Assembly (NCBI GenBank): GCA_030710605.1
Contig: CP092864.1
Coordinates: 138,707,160 to 138,771,159, forward strand
Source: Cordylochernes scorpioides
Lineage: Eukaryota; Arthropoda; Arachnida; Pseudoscorpiones; Chernetidae
Direction: 5' to 3'
Length of the DNA: 64,000 bases
Positions 54,833 through 64,000 of this stretch are shown here, in pieces. Position numbers and translations under genes: made by a program. The notes below the pieces were generated by a model, which ran no database searches, was not told the origin of the DNA, and saw only the letters and a program-made list of their open reading frames with translations. Every line of letters starts with the position of its first letter. Within the stretch, counting starts at the first letter, position 1.

Positions 54833-55503
54833 TCAGGAGGGCAAGGCTACCCTTAGCTTGTGAATACCCCTGCGAATGGTGGGATGGCTGTTCCGAGTTC
54901 GCTCGAGAGCAGCGTCAAGGAAGCCCGCGAGGTTACTCCCCTGCTCAGGTGAGAGATCCCCGAGTAGATCCAATCTATCTTCGCGGTATAAGACCGCAAA
55001 CATGACGGCATCCAGGGAAATCCCTGGCTCCAGCAGGGGCCCAAAGCCGGGTTCAGCGATCATTTTATTGAAGGTTGTATCTAACTCCGGCATCAGGTCG
55101 TCGTCGTCCTCCATCGGGTCAGGCGGTGGAAGAGGAGGTGTAGTCGTGGCCGGTGTCGTCTTTTGCCCCTGGGGAGTGGGCGGTGTTGGCTCAGCGAGCC
55201 GAGGCGCAGGCAGTGGGGGTACACAGCGCTCTTCTTCCGTCATCGGAACGTCCTCCTCCATCTCCGTCGGGGCGGGCGGCGGGGGTGTAATCAAAGCAGG
55301 TGTCGGCTTGTTGGAAGTGAGCGGCGTTGGATGAGATGGTCGAGGCGCAGACAGTGTGGATGTAGGGGGCACTGCGGCTGGACCGGTCCTCAGCTCTGAC
55401 ATGACCTGTCGCAAGACCTTATAAATGTTGCTTTTACTCCGGGCCTTAGGTCGAGGATTTGGTTTATTAGGCCGGCAAGAGCATTGCTCTGCGGAGGGGT
55501 TAG
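54833..55503 (-). pseudogene. Orphan proline-rich coding fragment, possible histone H2B-like motifs
   Basis: An open frame in a GC-rich island; a Met-initiated version covers 54833-55414 (193 codons). Upstream in frame are CSCRPNKPNPRPKARS and NIYKVLRQVMSELRTG, and the frame opens from the hammerhead repeat at about 55504, so the 5' end is probably truncated. A Pro/Glu-rich stretch follows (PPPPAPTEMEEDVPM), then a folded-looking C-terminus EPGISLDAVMFAVLY and HPTIRRGIHKLRVALPS. IYKVLRQV, PGIS and the C-terminal TI-R-I-L-LP pattern resemble histone H2B (IYKVLKQV, TGIS, TITSREI), with about 100 residues inserted between. That may be chance. AATAAAA lies about 60 bp past the stop and no intron is evident, suggesting a retrocopy. 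Confidence 0.45.
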
Positions 55504-55510
55504 ATGCTGA

Positions 55511-55550
55511 CCGCGTACGCGTTTCGGGCTGTTAGCTCTCGTCAGCGTGG
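55511..55550 (-). ncRNA. Hammerhead ribozyme motif
   Basis: On minus: ACCACG, CTGACGA, stem II GAGC-TAACA-GCCC (one pair lost), GAAA, ACGCGT-A, CGCGGT. The core is intact. Flanking TTGAGGTACAGCTTGAACC matches other family members. Confidence 0.7.
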
Positions 55551-56038
55551 TTCAAGCTGTACCTCAACGACCAAATAACTGGTCATTCAGACATCCTGAA
55601 AAATCATGAAACGGATAGTTAGGGCCAGAATAAATATATATGTTATGAATAATTTGTTTGTTGTTAGATAAAGGATTGATAAGACAAAGGATCGATAAGA
55701 TAAAGGGTTGAAGGTGCAGTCTTGATAAAAAAAAAAGATAATTATTTAACATCAAGTAGCTTTTATTTTCAATTACTTGAGGAAATATTACACATTAATT
55801 ATTTTCACATTATATAGAATTTATAAAGTTAATCCTATATTAGTGATTCAAAAAGATAGATATGTTAACTACGCATATTTACAACAAAACTGAAAGTCAT
55901 TCTATAAACGATGATAACAAAAGTAGAATTATCAATGAATAAAAATAAAATATTTTTTTTTTCAAAATATAGAAATATTTGAGTTTATATATATAATTAT
56001 CATTTTAAAATAGTGCAGACTGTGCAATTTTGCATGTA
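55551..56038. other. Non-coding, no gene seen
   Basis: Starts with the tail of the hammerhead repeat (ACCTCAACGACCAAATAAC) and continues as AT-rich sequence. Confidence 0.55.
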
Positions 56039-56087
56039 CAGTAGAACCTCCATGAGAGGATACTCCCGCTAAAAGATACCTCTCTAC

Positions 56088-56244
56088 TGTGTTGTTATCC
56101 AAGAGGAGGCAAGATTAACTAAGCATTAATTTATTTCCTATTATAATATTCTCTATTATATACAAGTCAAAAGAGATCACTAGCAGAGTATTATTCCTTT
56201 TGGTTTCCAGAGCTCAACAATCTATGAGCCTAATACTCTGCACA
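56088..56244 (-). repeat. 3' LTR (element reads on minus)
   Basis: On plus it reads TGTGTTGTTATCCAAGAGG to ACTCTGCACA; it is followed by the gag 3' region. Confidence 0.9.
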
Positions 56245-56599
56245 TCTCCTCCCTTAACTTTACAGGAACCTTCGAGGTATCTTGACTGCCCTTCCATATC
56301 TTGTATGCACGGCTGGCATTGAAGGGAGGCTCTTCTCTGGATCCTGGTCTTGGTTGTCCCTCTGCATCCTTCCATCTCTTGTAGATGAGGCCGTTGGTGT
56401 AGGGCAATCCTCCTCGGTCTCTTGCTCCTGGTCATCCTTGCATCTCCTTGAGAGCCAGGTTGATGTCGAAGTGGGGGTCTCCTCATTTCTCTGCTCCTGG
56501 CGCTTCCCAGGGGCATCGTCCTATATGCTTGAAGAGTCAGATAGCAATCTTCTTCTTTCTTCTTGGACTTGGGCTTCTTAGATTTCTTCTTGGGAGGTT

Positions 56600-57025
56600 C
56601 TTCAGCTTCTACTTCCTCCTCCTCACTGTCCTCAGCTTGCTTCCTCTTCTGGAGAGTCTCTTCCTCCTCATTGTCAGAGGCTCCTCCTCATCTCCGGACT
56701 CTTGAGTTCCAGATTTGGGGCAGTCGTCCTTCTTATGGCCAAACTCCCCACAGGTGTAGCAAGCCTTCTTGGACTTGCGCTGGTTCTCCTCCTGTCCTCC
56801 ATCTTCAGCCGTGTTGTTGGTACACTCATTTTTACATGACAACAAAATGTCATCTGCATTATCACCCATGCAGTACACGAGCATATTAACTTGCTCATTT
56901 TCTGGGTTATTAATTAACCCGCTTGCCTGCCTAAAACGTTCAAATCTCCTAATCCATTTTGGCCAATCACCTGGATTTGAAAAATTAAAAGGTTCTGGGG
57001 CTACACAATTATAATTTTGGGACAT
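56600..57025 (-). CDS. Gag fragment with CCHC zinc knuckle
   Basis: A 138-codon frame from ATG at 57025: EPFNFSNPGDWPKWIRRFER and FRQASGL, MLVYCMGDNADDIL (gypsy-type capsid motifs), then CYTCGEFGHKKDDC, a CX2CX4HX4C knuckle, and an Arg/Lys-rich end. It is far shorter than a full gypsy gag (usually 350 or more residues), and the middle of the capsid is deleted between DILLSCKNE and NTAEDGGQ. It could still bind element RNA. A second minus frame at 56214-56516 is probably decayed gag or spacer. Confidence 0.7.
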
Positions 57026-57067
57026 TATAAAGATTTACTTATAATATAATATAACTTACCAAAAAGT

Positions 57068-57286
57068 TTGCTTGATGTCAAGTTTAAAATTTTCTTCGAA
57101 CAACGACCTTCTTTATGATTTCAGTTTACCGCTTCTAAGCTTGCTTGATGTCGAATTTCAAATTTTCTTCGAACAACGACCTTCTTTATGAATTCAGTTT
57201 ACCGCTTCTAAGCTTGCTTGATGTCGAATTTCAAATTTTCTTCGAACAACGACCTTCTTTATGAATTCAGTTTACCGCTGCCACCA
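57068..57286 (-). repeat. Three 73-bp leader repeats next to the primer binding site
   Basis: TTGCTTGATGTC recurs at 57068, 57141 and 57214, each unit with TTTCTTCGAACAACGACCTTC-like sequence and ending in CAGTTTACCGCT. The last unit runs into the primer binding site. Confidence 0.9.
57272..57286 (-). promoter_or_regulatory. Primer binding site, tRNA-Leu type
   Basis: On minus, directly after the 5' LTR: TGGTGGCAGCGGTAA. TGGTGGCAGCGG is complementary to the CCA end of common animal tRNA-Leu species. There is no gap to the LTR. Confidence 0.75.
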
Positions 57287-57443
57287 TGTGTTGTTATCCA
57301 AGAGGAGGCAAGATTAACTAAGCATTAGTTTATTTCCTATTATAATATTCTCTATTATATACAAGTCAAAAGAGATCACTAGCAGAGTATTATTCCTTTT
57401 GGTTTCCAGAGCTCAACAATCTATGAGCCTAATACTCTGCACA
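57287..57443 (-). repeat. 5' LTR (element reads on minus)
   Basis: Same 157 bp as the 56088 copy, with very few differences, so insertion is recent. Confidence 0.9.
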
Positions 57444-57603
57444 TCTACAAAGGACAGTTTTCATATTTACTAAATTACTAATTAACAACTCGCCTGTAAA
57501 TGGACATGTTTCCCTAAAGGACAGTTTGGCTCTGAAATTAGGTGTTGTCCTTTACAGGGATGTTCTACTGTATTGACAAGAGGTCACTAAATTACATTCA
57601 TTC

Positions 57604-57646
57604 TCCTGAAGAGAGTGACATAAAGTCACTGAAATGTCGGGAGTCG
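57604..57646 (+). ncRNA. Hammerhead-like motif, unconfirmed
   Basis: CTGAAGA, hairpin AGTGAC-ATAAA-GTCACT, GAAA, TGTC and GGGAG follow in canonical order; TCTC upstream could pair with GGGA. One extra G separates CTGAAGA from stem II and stem III is minimal. Confidence 0.35.
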
Positions 57647-57649
57647 AAA

Positions 57650-58089
57650 TAAACAATGGGTTGATATGGCAGCTTTGTTTTTGCTCTGAAAATTATGTCA
57701 ATTGTCTATGAAAGAACATCATTATAACACTACAAAATGTGACGGGACACGACCAACGTGACAGTTCAAGATGAGGAAGGACAATCAAGCGACACTTTCA
57801 CCTCACGGCAAGTTCCCATGACCTGGAAAACTGGAGGTAATCTTGACCTGTCGACAAGTGTTTACCCCCTTCACTGGGCGCCCAGCTGGGGCTTTGTTGA
57901 ACTTCCTTGTGAAATGTGGATTTTTATTTGACTCGGGTGGTTCTGTCTAAAAGTGTGTGACTACAGTAACTACACCTTCTTCAATAGGACAACACCCAGT
58001 TGTAGAGCCATAGTGTCCCATTTTGTCCACCCTGTGTACCCTGTATAGTAAGAGATGACTTCCTATGTCTCTCTTCACCAATGCTGAGA
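57650..58089. other. Non-coding, no gene seen
   Basis: No recognised repeat or coding frame. Confidence 0.5.
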
Positions 58090-58680
58090 TAATACTCATA
58101 AATGAAAACAATCATTAGAATACTCCTAAATGACAAAAGGAAATGTTAAAATAACTCTAAATGACAATAAAAATGGGTAAACTTCTAAATCTCCTAAATG
58201 ACAACAATGATTTAAAAATTGTATTCCTAAATAACAATAATGGTTAAAAAATACACCTAAATAACAACAATGATTAGAATATTCCTAAATGACAACAATG
58301 GTAAAAATGCTCCTAAATGACAACAATGATTAAAATACTCCTAAATGACAACAATGATAAAAGTACTCCTAAATGACAACAATGGTTAAAATACTCCTAT
58401 ATGAAAGCAATGGAAATAAAATACTTCTAAATGACAACAATGATAAAAATACTCCAAAATGACAACAATGGTGAAAATATTCCTAAATGACAACAATGGT
58501 GAAAATACTCCTAAATGACAACAATGAAAATAAAATACTTCTAAATGACAACAATGATAAAAATACTCCTAAATGACAAAATAAAATAATAAAAATATCC
58601 CTAAATAACAGAAATATACTTCTATATAAATGATAACAATGAAAAATACTCCTAAGTGACAACAATAGCATGAAATTGTG
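58090..58680. repeat. ~30-bp minisatellite
   Basis: CTCCTAAATGACAACAATG and variants recur roughly 18 times with 26-33 bp spacing. The short open frames here are artefacts. Confidence 0.88.
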
Positions 58681-58804
58681 AGGATAACGAACTATATTTA
58701 ATGAAGCTGTTATTTATACTCGTAAGTAAAACATTTACACAAATAAACTATCACACTTATATTAACGGTTGTTTCCTCCAATTGATACATAGTTTGTTTG
58801 AAAT

Positions 58805-59306
58805 GAAGTAGTGTACCTTTCAGCATGTATTTCGGGATTCAGACAATAACTCTGAAAGATATTACAGTGACCTTTATTGAAGACACAGGAGATAACCAAT
58901 AAACACTCATGGACAAAACTTAAGGAAGTTGTACCTTTCAGCATGTATTTCGGGATTCAGACAATAACTCTGAAAGATATTACAGTGACCTTTATTGAAG
59001 ACACAGGAGATAACCAATAAACACTCATGGACAAAACTTAAGGAAGTTGTACCTTTCAGCATGTATTTCGGGATTCGGACAATAACTATGAAAGATACAC
59101 TCATGGACAAAACTTAAGGAAGTTGTACCTTAACATGTATATTGGGATTGAGGCAATAACACTGAAAGATATTACAGTGACCTTTATTGAAGATACACGA
59201 GATAACCAAGTGTGAACAGCCTCTGTCTCCTTCAAAAAAATATTAATAATAATAGATGAGTGTCGACATCAAAGACTTTCCACTTCCTTAAGTTTGTGAA
59301 TGAGTG
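58805..59306 (+). mobile_element. TA-MITE with ~118-bp internal repeats
   Basis: CAGCATGTATTTCGGGATTC begins at 58821, 58939 and 59058. Here the repeated unit includes GACCTTTATTGAAGACACAG in addition to the usual 76 bp. It ends CTTCCTTAAGTTTGTGAATG, AGTG, TA. Confidence 0.82.
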
Positions 59307-59309
59307 TAA

Positions 59310-59545
59310 AATGTTAAACAATCCAGAAATGTAGATATAGTATAGTGGGGTAGATGACTCCAGTATCTACGTGTGAATTCACGGAAGTGAACGGAAATAA
59401 TCCTTCGGCCCCATTACAGCGTTTCAGCCTCGTTTCTGTCTGGCGCACTTCCTAAATCATTTTTGTTGCGTTGTGCGTTCTTTGTAATCCGTCGAGCGTA
59501 GAGGTCGTCTTTCTGGAATGTTCTACAAGCTGGGAGAACTCTGGA
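59310..59545. other. Non-coding, no gene seen
   Basis: No recognised element between the MITE and the next repeat. Confidence 0.5.
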
Positions 59546-59805
59546 GCTAAATTAATACAAAGCAATGACGAGTTATCTATACATAACAAATGAAAACATT
59601 AAGACGTGAATGTTCCTTTTCACAAATAAATGAATAAAAGAAGCGGTCTGGTAGATTAAATCGGAGAAACCTCTGGGAGTGTTCACCACTGATGAGCCAA
59701 GCTCTCTCAATATATTTTTCATTGCAGTAAGGATAGTAGAAGTTTGATTTATTAGTGAAAAGAAACATTCGCGTCTTAATGTTTTTATTTGTTATATCTA
59801 AAGCT
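59546..59805. repeat. Repeat family 2 foldback
   Basis: The left arm AATACAAAGCAATGACGAG to TTTTCACAAATAAATGAA is inverted at 59745-59800. The centre carries GCGGTC-TGGTAGA (59643), TCGGAGAAACC, TTCACCA and CTGATGA-GCCAA in the family order. Confidence 0.75.
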
Positions 59806-60011
59806 AAATAGATGCTTGTCTTTCCAGTGGGTTCATGGAAAGATAGTCTGGGTGACCATGAAATCACAGAATGCTGTTGTTTCGTGTTGGTTTGGGGACT
59901 GCGATAATCTGGGTGGCTATGAAATCATAAAATGTTTTGTTCCTTCTGGATTTGAAGACCAATAGTTAGTAAAACGACACTTCTTTAGCCGAAAAAGGAC
60001 ATTCCCCATCG

Positions 60012-60060
<49 letters not shown>

Positions 60061-60268
60061 CTACTGTATTTTCTTTCTAATAAGAAAGGGTTCATTTAAC
60101 CTTTCGTGAATATCAAAAACCCTGACACCCCACGTTCATGTCTAAATACTCCAAGAGAAGAAAGCTTTAATAACTGTCGTTAATATGGCGTCGTTGTTAA
60201 TGAGGCATATTTATATGACAGACGATTTCCTCAACTTGAAGAAAAAAAAAACTTCATTCTATGAATAT
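59806..60268. other. Non-coding with (AT)n microsatellite
   Basis: The alternating AT run is at 60014-60058. No gene seen. Confidence 0.6.
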
Positions 60269-60280
60269 ATCTTTAAAACA

Positions 60281-60762
60281 CACACATACGGCTTTATTAA
60301 GACCACCGGTCTTATACAGATTCACCACAGGAAGTAAGCATAGATGGAGCTCCTATACTCCAGATAGCACAGAACCCAACAACAGCCTCCAGGTCCGACA
60401 CATGTCCAGTGTACCACCGTGATTACGTCAAAGTTAGCGTATCACAGAAAAGACGAGTGTGGAATCAGCGGTGTTCTAGTCTTCACTTTCCTCATCTAAA
60501 TGGGCCACGACATTCGGCGATTCTATTAATCTCCTCCGAACGGTGACTGCGGCCTTGTAGAATTTATATAAACCAAAAAGAAAACCTTGATAAAACATCA
60601 TTGTATTCATCCAGTTATATATTTGTTGACTATCGGGTTGAGACAAGGATAAGTCACCCAAGAGTTCCCCTCTCTGTTTCTTCAAGCAAAAGCAACCAAA
60701 TATTATATGCATGAATTACACTTGTATTCTGCTATTACATACACATCTGTTGTCACAAGGAC
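60281..60762 (-). pseudogene. Longest retroposed copy of the unidentified mRNA
   Basis: Flanked by ATCTTTAAAACA at 60269-60280 and 60763-60774. On minus it encodes KKQRGELLGDLSLSQPDS, QQIYNWMNTMMFYQGFLFG, LYKFYKAAVTVRRRLIES and PNVVAHLDEESED with a stop near 60476, then about 190 bp of 3' untranslated sequence with AATAAAG and a TG-rich end. The first ATG in frame (MHIIFGCFCL, 60712) has a stop just upstream, while another frame reads VTTDVYVIAEYKCN, so a frameshift is likely near 60700. The C-terminus looks like a membrane-anchored tail with an acidic end. I do not recognise the protein. Confidence 0.75.
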
Positions 60763-60774
60763 ATCTTTAAAACA

Positions 60775-61346
60775 AATATTGGGTAAAAATAAATCGGCGA
60801 ATTAAATTGTTTCATTTATCACCACTAGATGGCACTGATAAGTAGCCCAGTGCGCTGAAGTACATCAAGGAAATGAATGGACCAATGAGAAGTGATGAAT
60901 GAGAGTGATAAACGTACACATCAATATAAAAGACTTTCTTGTTACTTTCACATCAGGAAAGTGGGAATCCAGGAAGTATTTCACCGCTGGATGGCGCCTC
61001 CCATGACAAAGATTTATGAAGAAACTACCATCTTGTAAATCTCTACGAAGAATGAAAAAAGTTCGTAACTATGCGATATTTAAGTTTTAAAAATATAGTT
61101 TGAGATTTTATATGGAAAAAAAAATTATTCAACTACAAATCCTTATAAAGAATACTAAATATATCGGTTATTAAACGTAGACTACAAGATTTGCAGTTAC
61201 AGATAATTTATTCTGAATTTTTATCAAATTTTCTTGATTAATTGTTTATTCCTCATTCCTTAAATTTGGATTCAGTAGAGCACACTATGACAGAATTTAA
61301 TATTCCAAATCAATCATTTAGTAAATATCGAGATTCGATATACTTG
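60775..61346. other. Non-coding, no gene seen
   Basis: Contains CACTAGATGGCACTGATAAG and GATGGCGCCTCCCATGAC, reminiscent of arms of other repeats, but no complete element. Confidence 0.5.
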
Positions 61347-61768
61347 CATACTCATGGATAAAACTTAGGAAAGTGGAAAGTCGGTCGTCTGTTTTTGTTT
61401 GAAGGAGACAGAAACAATTTTGTTCACACTTGGTTATCTCGTGTGTCTTCAATAAAGTCACTGTAATATCTTTCAGAGTTATTGGCTAAATCCCGATATA
61501 CATGCTAAAAGGTACAACCACCTTAAGTTTTGTCCATGAGTGTATCTTTCAGAGTTATTGTCTGAATCCAGATATACATTCTAAAAGGTACAACTTCCTT
61601 AAGTTTTGTCCATGAGTGTATCTTTCAGAGTCATTGTCTGAATCCCGATATACATGCTGAAGGTACAACTTCCTTAAGTTTTGTCCATGAGTGTATCTTT
61701 CAGAGTCATTGTCTGAATCCCGATATACATGCTGAAGGTACAACTTCCTTAAGTTTTGTCCATGAGTG
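61347..61768 (-). mobile_element. TA-MITE with four subterminal repeats
   Basis: TTCCTTAAGTTTTGTCCATG units end near 61536, 61615, 61693 and 61768, spacing 75-79 bp. The other end is ACTCATGGATAAAACTTAGG near 61350. TA follows at 61769-61770. Confidence 0.82.
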
Positions 61769-61770
61769 TA

Positions 61771-62754
61771 GATAGATATATGTATGTCCTTAACTAAAAG
61801 CTTCTTTCAGAGTGGCGAAATAAATGGTTGTAGGTCAAACCTGCTTCCAGAACATTTGATTAATGATGATATAGGTAGCGGAATTCTGATTGGCTCACAG
61901 ACATTTATCATCATCAAGTAATTCCTCTCACTCCCACCGTCGCGCGCACATATTAAACTTCGACAAAACTTTTCTGTGCTTCAAAACACCTATTTACATA
62001 TTTAACATAACAGAAACCAAATTCCACTACAAGAATATTAAGAACAAATATCAAAGGTTATTTTTAGAATCTCTCATTTCTAATGAATATAACAGCATAA
62101 ACAGGAAGATATATTTACCATCACAATACAGATAACTTTGAAGAAATCAATAGATAAATTTTATAAGTTCTGGTTGCCCTAAAAATGAAAAAGAAATATT
62201 CCATAACATTGTTAAATTACGTATTAATTTTAAAATTTCAGTTGTAAATATCCACGTTGCGCGCGTTTGTATTTGTAAATATTTCTTGTTAGATATAGTC
62301 GATGTTTTTTTAAGCCCGTTGAAGAGCGATTATCGCTTGAAAGCTATCAAATTAAAATAAAAAGAAACTTATTGTGAGGAAATATTTTGTAATTTTAAGT
62401 CTTTTACAATTCCATCATGAATACATATTTACATATCTACATAGTTTATAGATTGAGTTATCAAAAAATATAAAAAAATCACTTATACCAGGCAAGACGA
62501 TGTATCGTTTTGAAGTGACTTGATGCTCCTTTTCTACTTAAAAAAATCAAATGAAAATTAATTAATTGTATTTTAAAGCGTATATTCTGTTGCATTGTGT
62601 TTCATATGTTTGAATGAATCATAAAAGCGTTTATTTAAAAAATAATAATTTTTAAAGGATAGTTTGATGTTTTTTGAAGGCTAACAATAATCAGGAATGG
62701 CATTGAAAACGGCCGGAACCTAAAGGGTTAAGTAAACTATGGGCATATGCTTTT
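61771..62754. other. Non-coding, no gene seen
   Basis: An open frame at 61890-62135 (+) shows no domain. A small hairpin GCGATTATCGC flanked by TTGAAGA and TTGAAAGC lies near 62320. Confidence 0.5.
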
Positions 62755-63005
62755 AGACAATAAAATTTGTAACAAATAAATTTACTGGCAATGTGTTTCT
62801 TTTCAATAATATCATCAAATATTATCTCTACACCCTTTCTGCAATGATATAAGTTATTTAATGAGAGGGCTTGGTTCATCAGTAGCGAAACCTCTCAGTG
62901 ATTCCGCCATACTCATTGCAGTAAGGTCTGTAGAGATAATATTTGATGATATTATTGAAAATAACACATTTCTAGTAAATTTATTTGTAACAAATTTTAT
63001 CGATA
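62755..63005. mobile_element. Palindromic family 2 relative
   Basis: Arms of about 75 bp: AATAAAATTTGTAACAAATA to AATATTATCTCTAC (62760-62832) and the inverse at 62930-63003. The loop has GAGAGGGCTTGGTTCATCAG and GCGAAACCTCTCAG. CTGATGA and GAAA (on minus) persist but stem III is lost. Confidence 0.75.
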
Positions 63006-63589
63006 GATGGCAATTTAATCTATAAATTTAATTTTTAATTATGTTAAAACGTTGATTTCTTGTCTTCCCAGTTTTTAATGATGGTTTGAGAAGGTATCCC
63101 GCCCCCTCGAAGTGCTCCTCCCGCTTGACTAGGTATCACGTGTGGCGCCCAACGTGGGGCCGACCTCTATTGTCACCCGGGCCGGAAGTGACCCCAGGGG
63201 AAACTGTTTGGTTTTCCTGGTCATTTGCATAGTTTGTGGTGGCTCGATTGAATCCTTCCGTATCTCTTGTTGGAGTACAAAACTGCTGCATTCCTTCCTC
63301 TGCTTCACTGATGTTCGGGAAATATGCTGTATATGCAACTTTATTTCACATATATATATATTTATATATATAATACATATATATATGTTATGATTATTTT
63401 ATTTTGTTGTTGAAAAAGATAGAGAATTGATGGTGCATTCGTGAAAAAGAAAATATAATTATTTACTTATCAAATAGTTTTTATTTTGAATTACTGGAAG
63501 CAAATTACACAAAAAAATATTTTTCACAGTAATATAGAATTTATAAAATAAATTCTATATTCGTGAATTGAAAAATAGGTAGGTCAACT
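63006..63589. other. LTR retrotransposon 5' remnant and AT-rich sequence
   Basis: GC-rich sequence from 63090 to 63240 surrounds the primer binding site at 63143. A TA-rich run follows at 63350-63384. No coding frame is supported. Confidence 0.5.
63143..63160 (+). promoter_or_regulatory. Orphan primer binding site, tRNA-Lys type
   Basis: TGGCGCCCAACGTGGGGC is an 18-nt perfect complement of the 3' end (with CCA) of animal tRNA-Lys(CUU). It is the standard primer site of many gypsy-type elements and marks the boundary between a 5' LTR (upstream, ending near GGTATCACG) and a lost interior. Neither gag nor a second LTR is visible. Confidence 0.75.
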
Positions 63590-64000
63590 ATACAAACTTA
63601 AGGAAGTTGTCTTAACCTTTTAGCATGTATATCGGGATTCTGTGGCCACTGGACATGTGTCGGACCAGGAGACTGTTGTTGGGTTCTGTGCTGCCTGGAG
63701 TATAGGAGCTCCATCTATGCTTCATTCCTGTGGTGATTCTGTATAAGACCTGTGGTCTTAATAAAGCTGTATGTGTGTTAATATATCGGGATTCAGACAA
63801 TAACTCTGAAAGATATTTGATACACAGTGACCCTTATCAAAGACACATGAGATAACAAAGTGTGAACAAAATTACCTCTGTCACCTTAAAAAAAAAAAAT
63901 CAGACCACCGACAACACCAAAACTTTCCACCGCGGCCAACACACAACATATCCAAAGGGGATAAAAGGTCTTCAATATATGAGTTAGCAACAATACATCT
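63590..64000 (+). mobile_element. TA-MITE copy, interrupted, running off the window
   Basis: CAAACTTAAGGAAGTTGT at 63595, CATGTATATCGGGATTC, then after an insertion (63641-63781) CAGACAATAACTCTGAAAGA, GACACATGAGATAACAAAGT and AAAACTTTCCACC near 63930. Confidence 0.75.
63641..63781 (+). mobile_element. Retroposed mRNA tail, 13-bp target duplication
   Basis: TATATCGGGATTC at 63628-63640 and 63782-63794. The insert is the 3' untranslated region only (GGCCACTGGACATGTGTCGG to AATAAAGCTGTATGTGTGTT). It is the third copy of the family, inserted into a MITE. Confidence 0.88.

Larger units (their letters stand above)
56088..57443 (-). mobile_element. Non-autonomous LTR retrotransposon with gag remnant
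   Basis: LTRs of 157 bp (56088-56244, 57287-57443) start TGTG and end CACA and look nearly identical. The target duplication TCTAC is at 56083-56087 and 57444-57448. Only 1042 bp lie between the LTRs. There is a gag fragment but no protease, reverse transcriptase or integrase, so it depends on an autonomous relative. Confidence 0.92.
56039..57570. mobile_element. pogo-type MITE split by an LTR element
   Basis: CAGTAGAACCTCCATGAGAG at 56039 and GATGTTCTACTG ending 57570 are the ends; TA precedes and follows. The LTR element at 56088-57443 interrupts it. Without it the MITE would be about 170 bp, like 49309-49483. Confidence 0.85.

Noticed and set aside
62310..62350. Hammerhead motif TTGAAGA-hairpin-TTGAAAGC
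   Set aside because: The essential C of CTGANGA is T, GAAA is offset from stem II, and no cleavage triplet with a stem I is evident.

Overview
The window has no convincing single-copy host gene. It is AT-rich animal nuclear DNA, most likely arthropod, filled with nested transposable elements and tandem repeats. The host group is inferred from the mix of element families: Ty1/copia, Ty3/gypsy, R1-like and RNase H-bearing LINEs, mariner and pogo-type MITEs. No sequence names the species.

Layout. Bases 1-13133 and 17522-28475 are two copies (A and B) of one composite element. It is a Tc1/mariner-type transposon with terminal inverted repeats of about 0.4 kb, TA target duplications and a minus-strand transposase gene. 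A LINE sits exactly over the transposase start codon. Copy A was later invaded by an opposite-strand LINE, itself broken by an R1-like LINE (4304-11783). Copy B was invaded by a gypsy element (21908-26171). Between and after them lie a 93-bp satellite (13289-13877), hairpins, tRNA-derived SINEs and repeats that carry hammerhead ribozyme motifs.

Bases 33594-38093 hold an apparently intact copia retrotransposon with identical LTRs and one 1336-codon gag-pol frame, inserted in a minisatellite. It is the only long intact coding region here. From 38.4 kb to the end come MITEs (several with tandemly expanded ends), foldback repeats, minisatellites, a mariner (51696-53018), a 1.36-kb non-autonomous LTR element nested in a pogo-type MITE (56039-57570), a GC-rich orphan coding fragment (54833-55503), retroposed copies of one mRNA tail (31905, 60281, 63641) and an LTR/primer-binding-site remnant (63143).

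The most interesting signal is a dispersed repeat family that carries a hammerhead self-cleaving ribozyme core: about ten copies on both strands, with compensatory changes in stems I and II. One copy is a tandem 1.4-unit insertion with an 11-bp target duplication, as expected of a retrozyme or Penelope-type pseudo-LTR. A second repeat family carries all three strands of a hammerhead core in a non-canonical order. Functional statements about activity are inference; motifs and pairings are read from the sequence.
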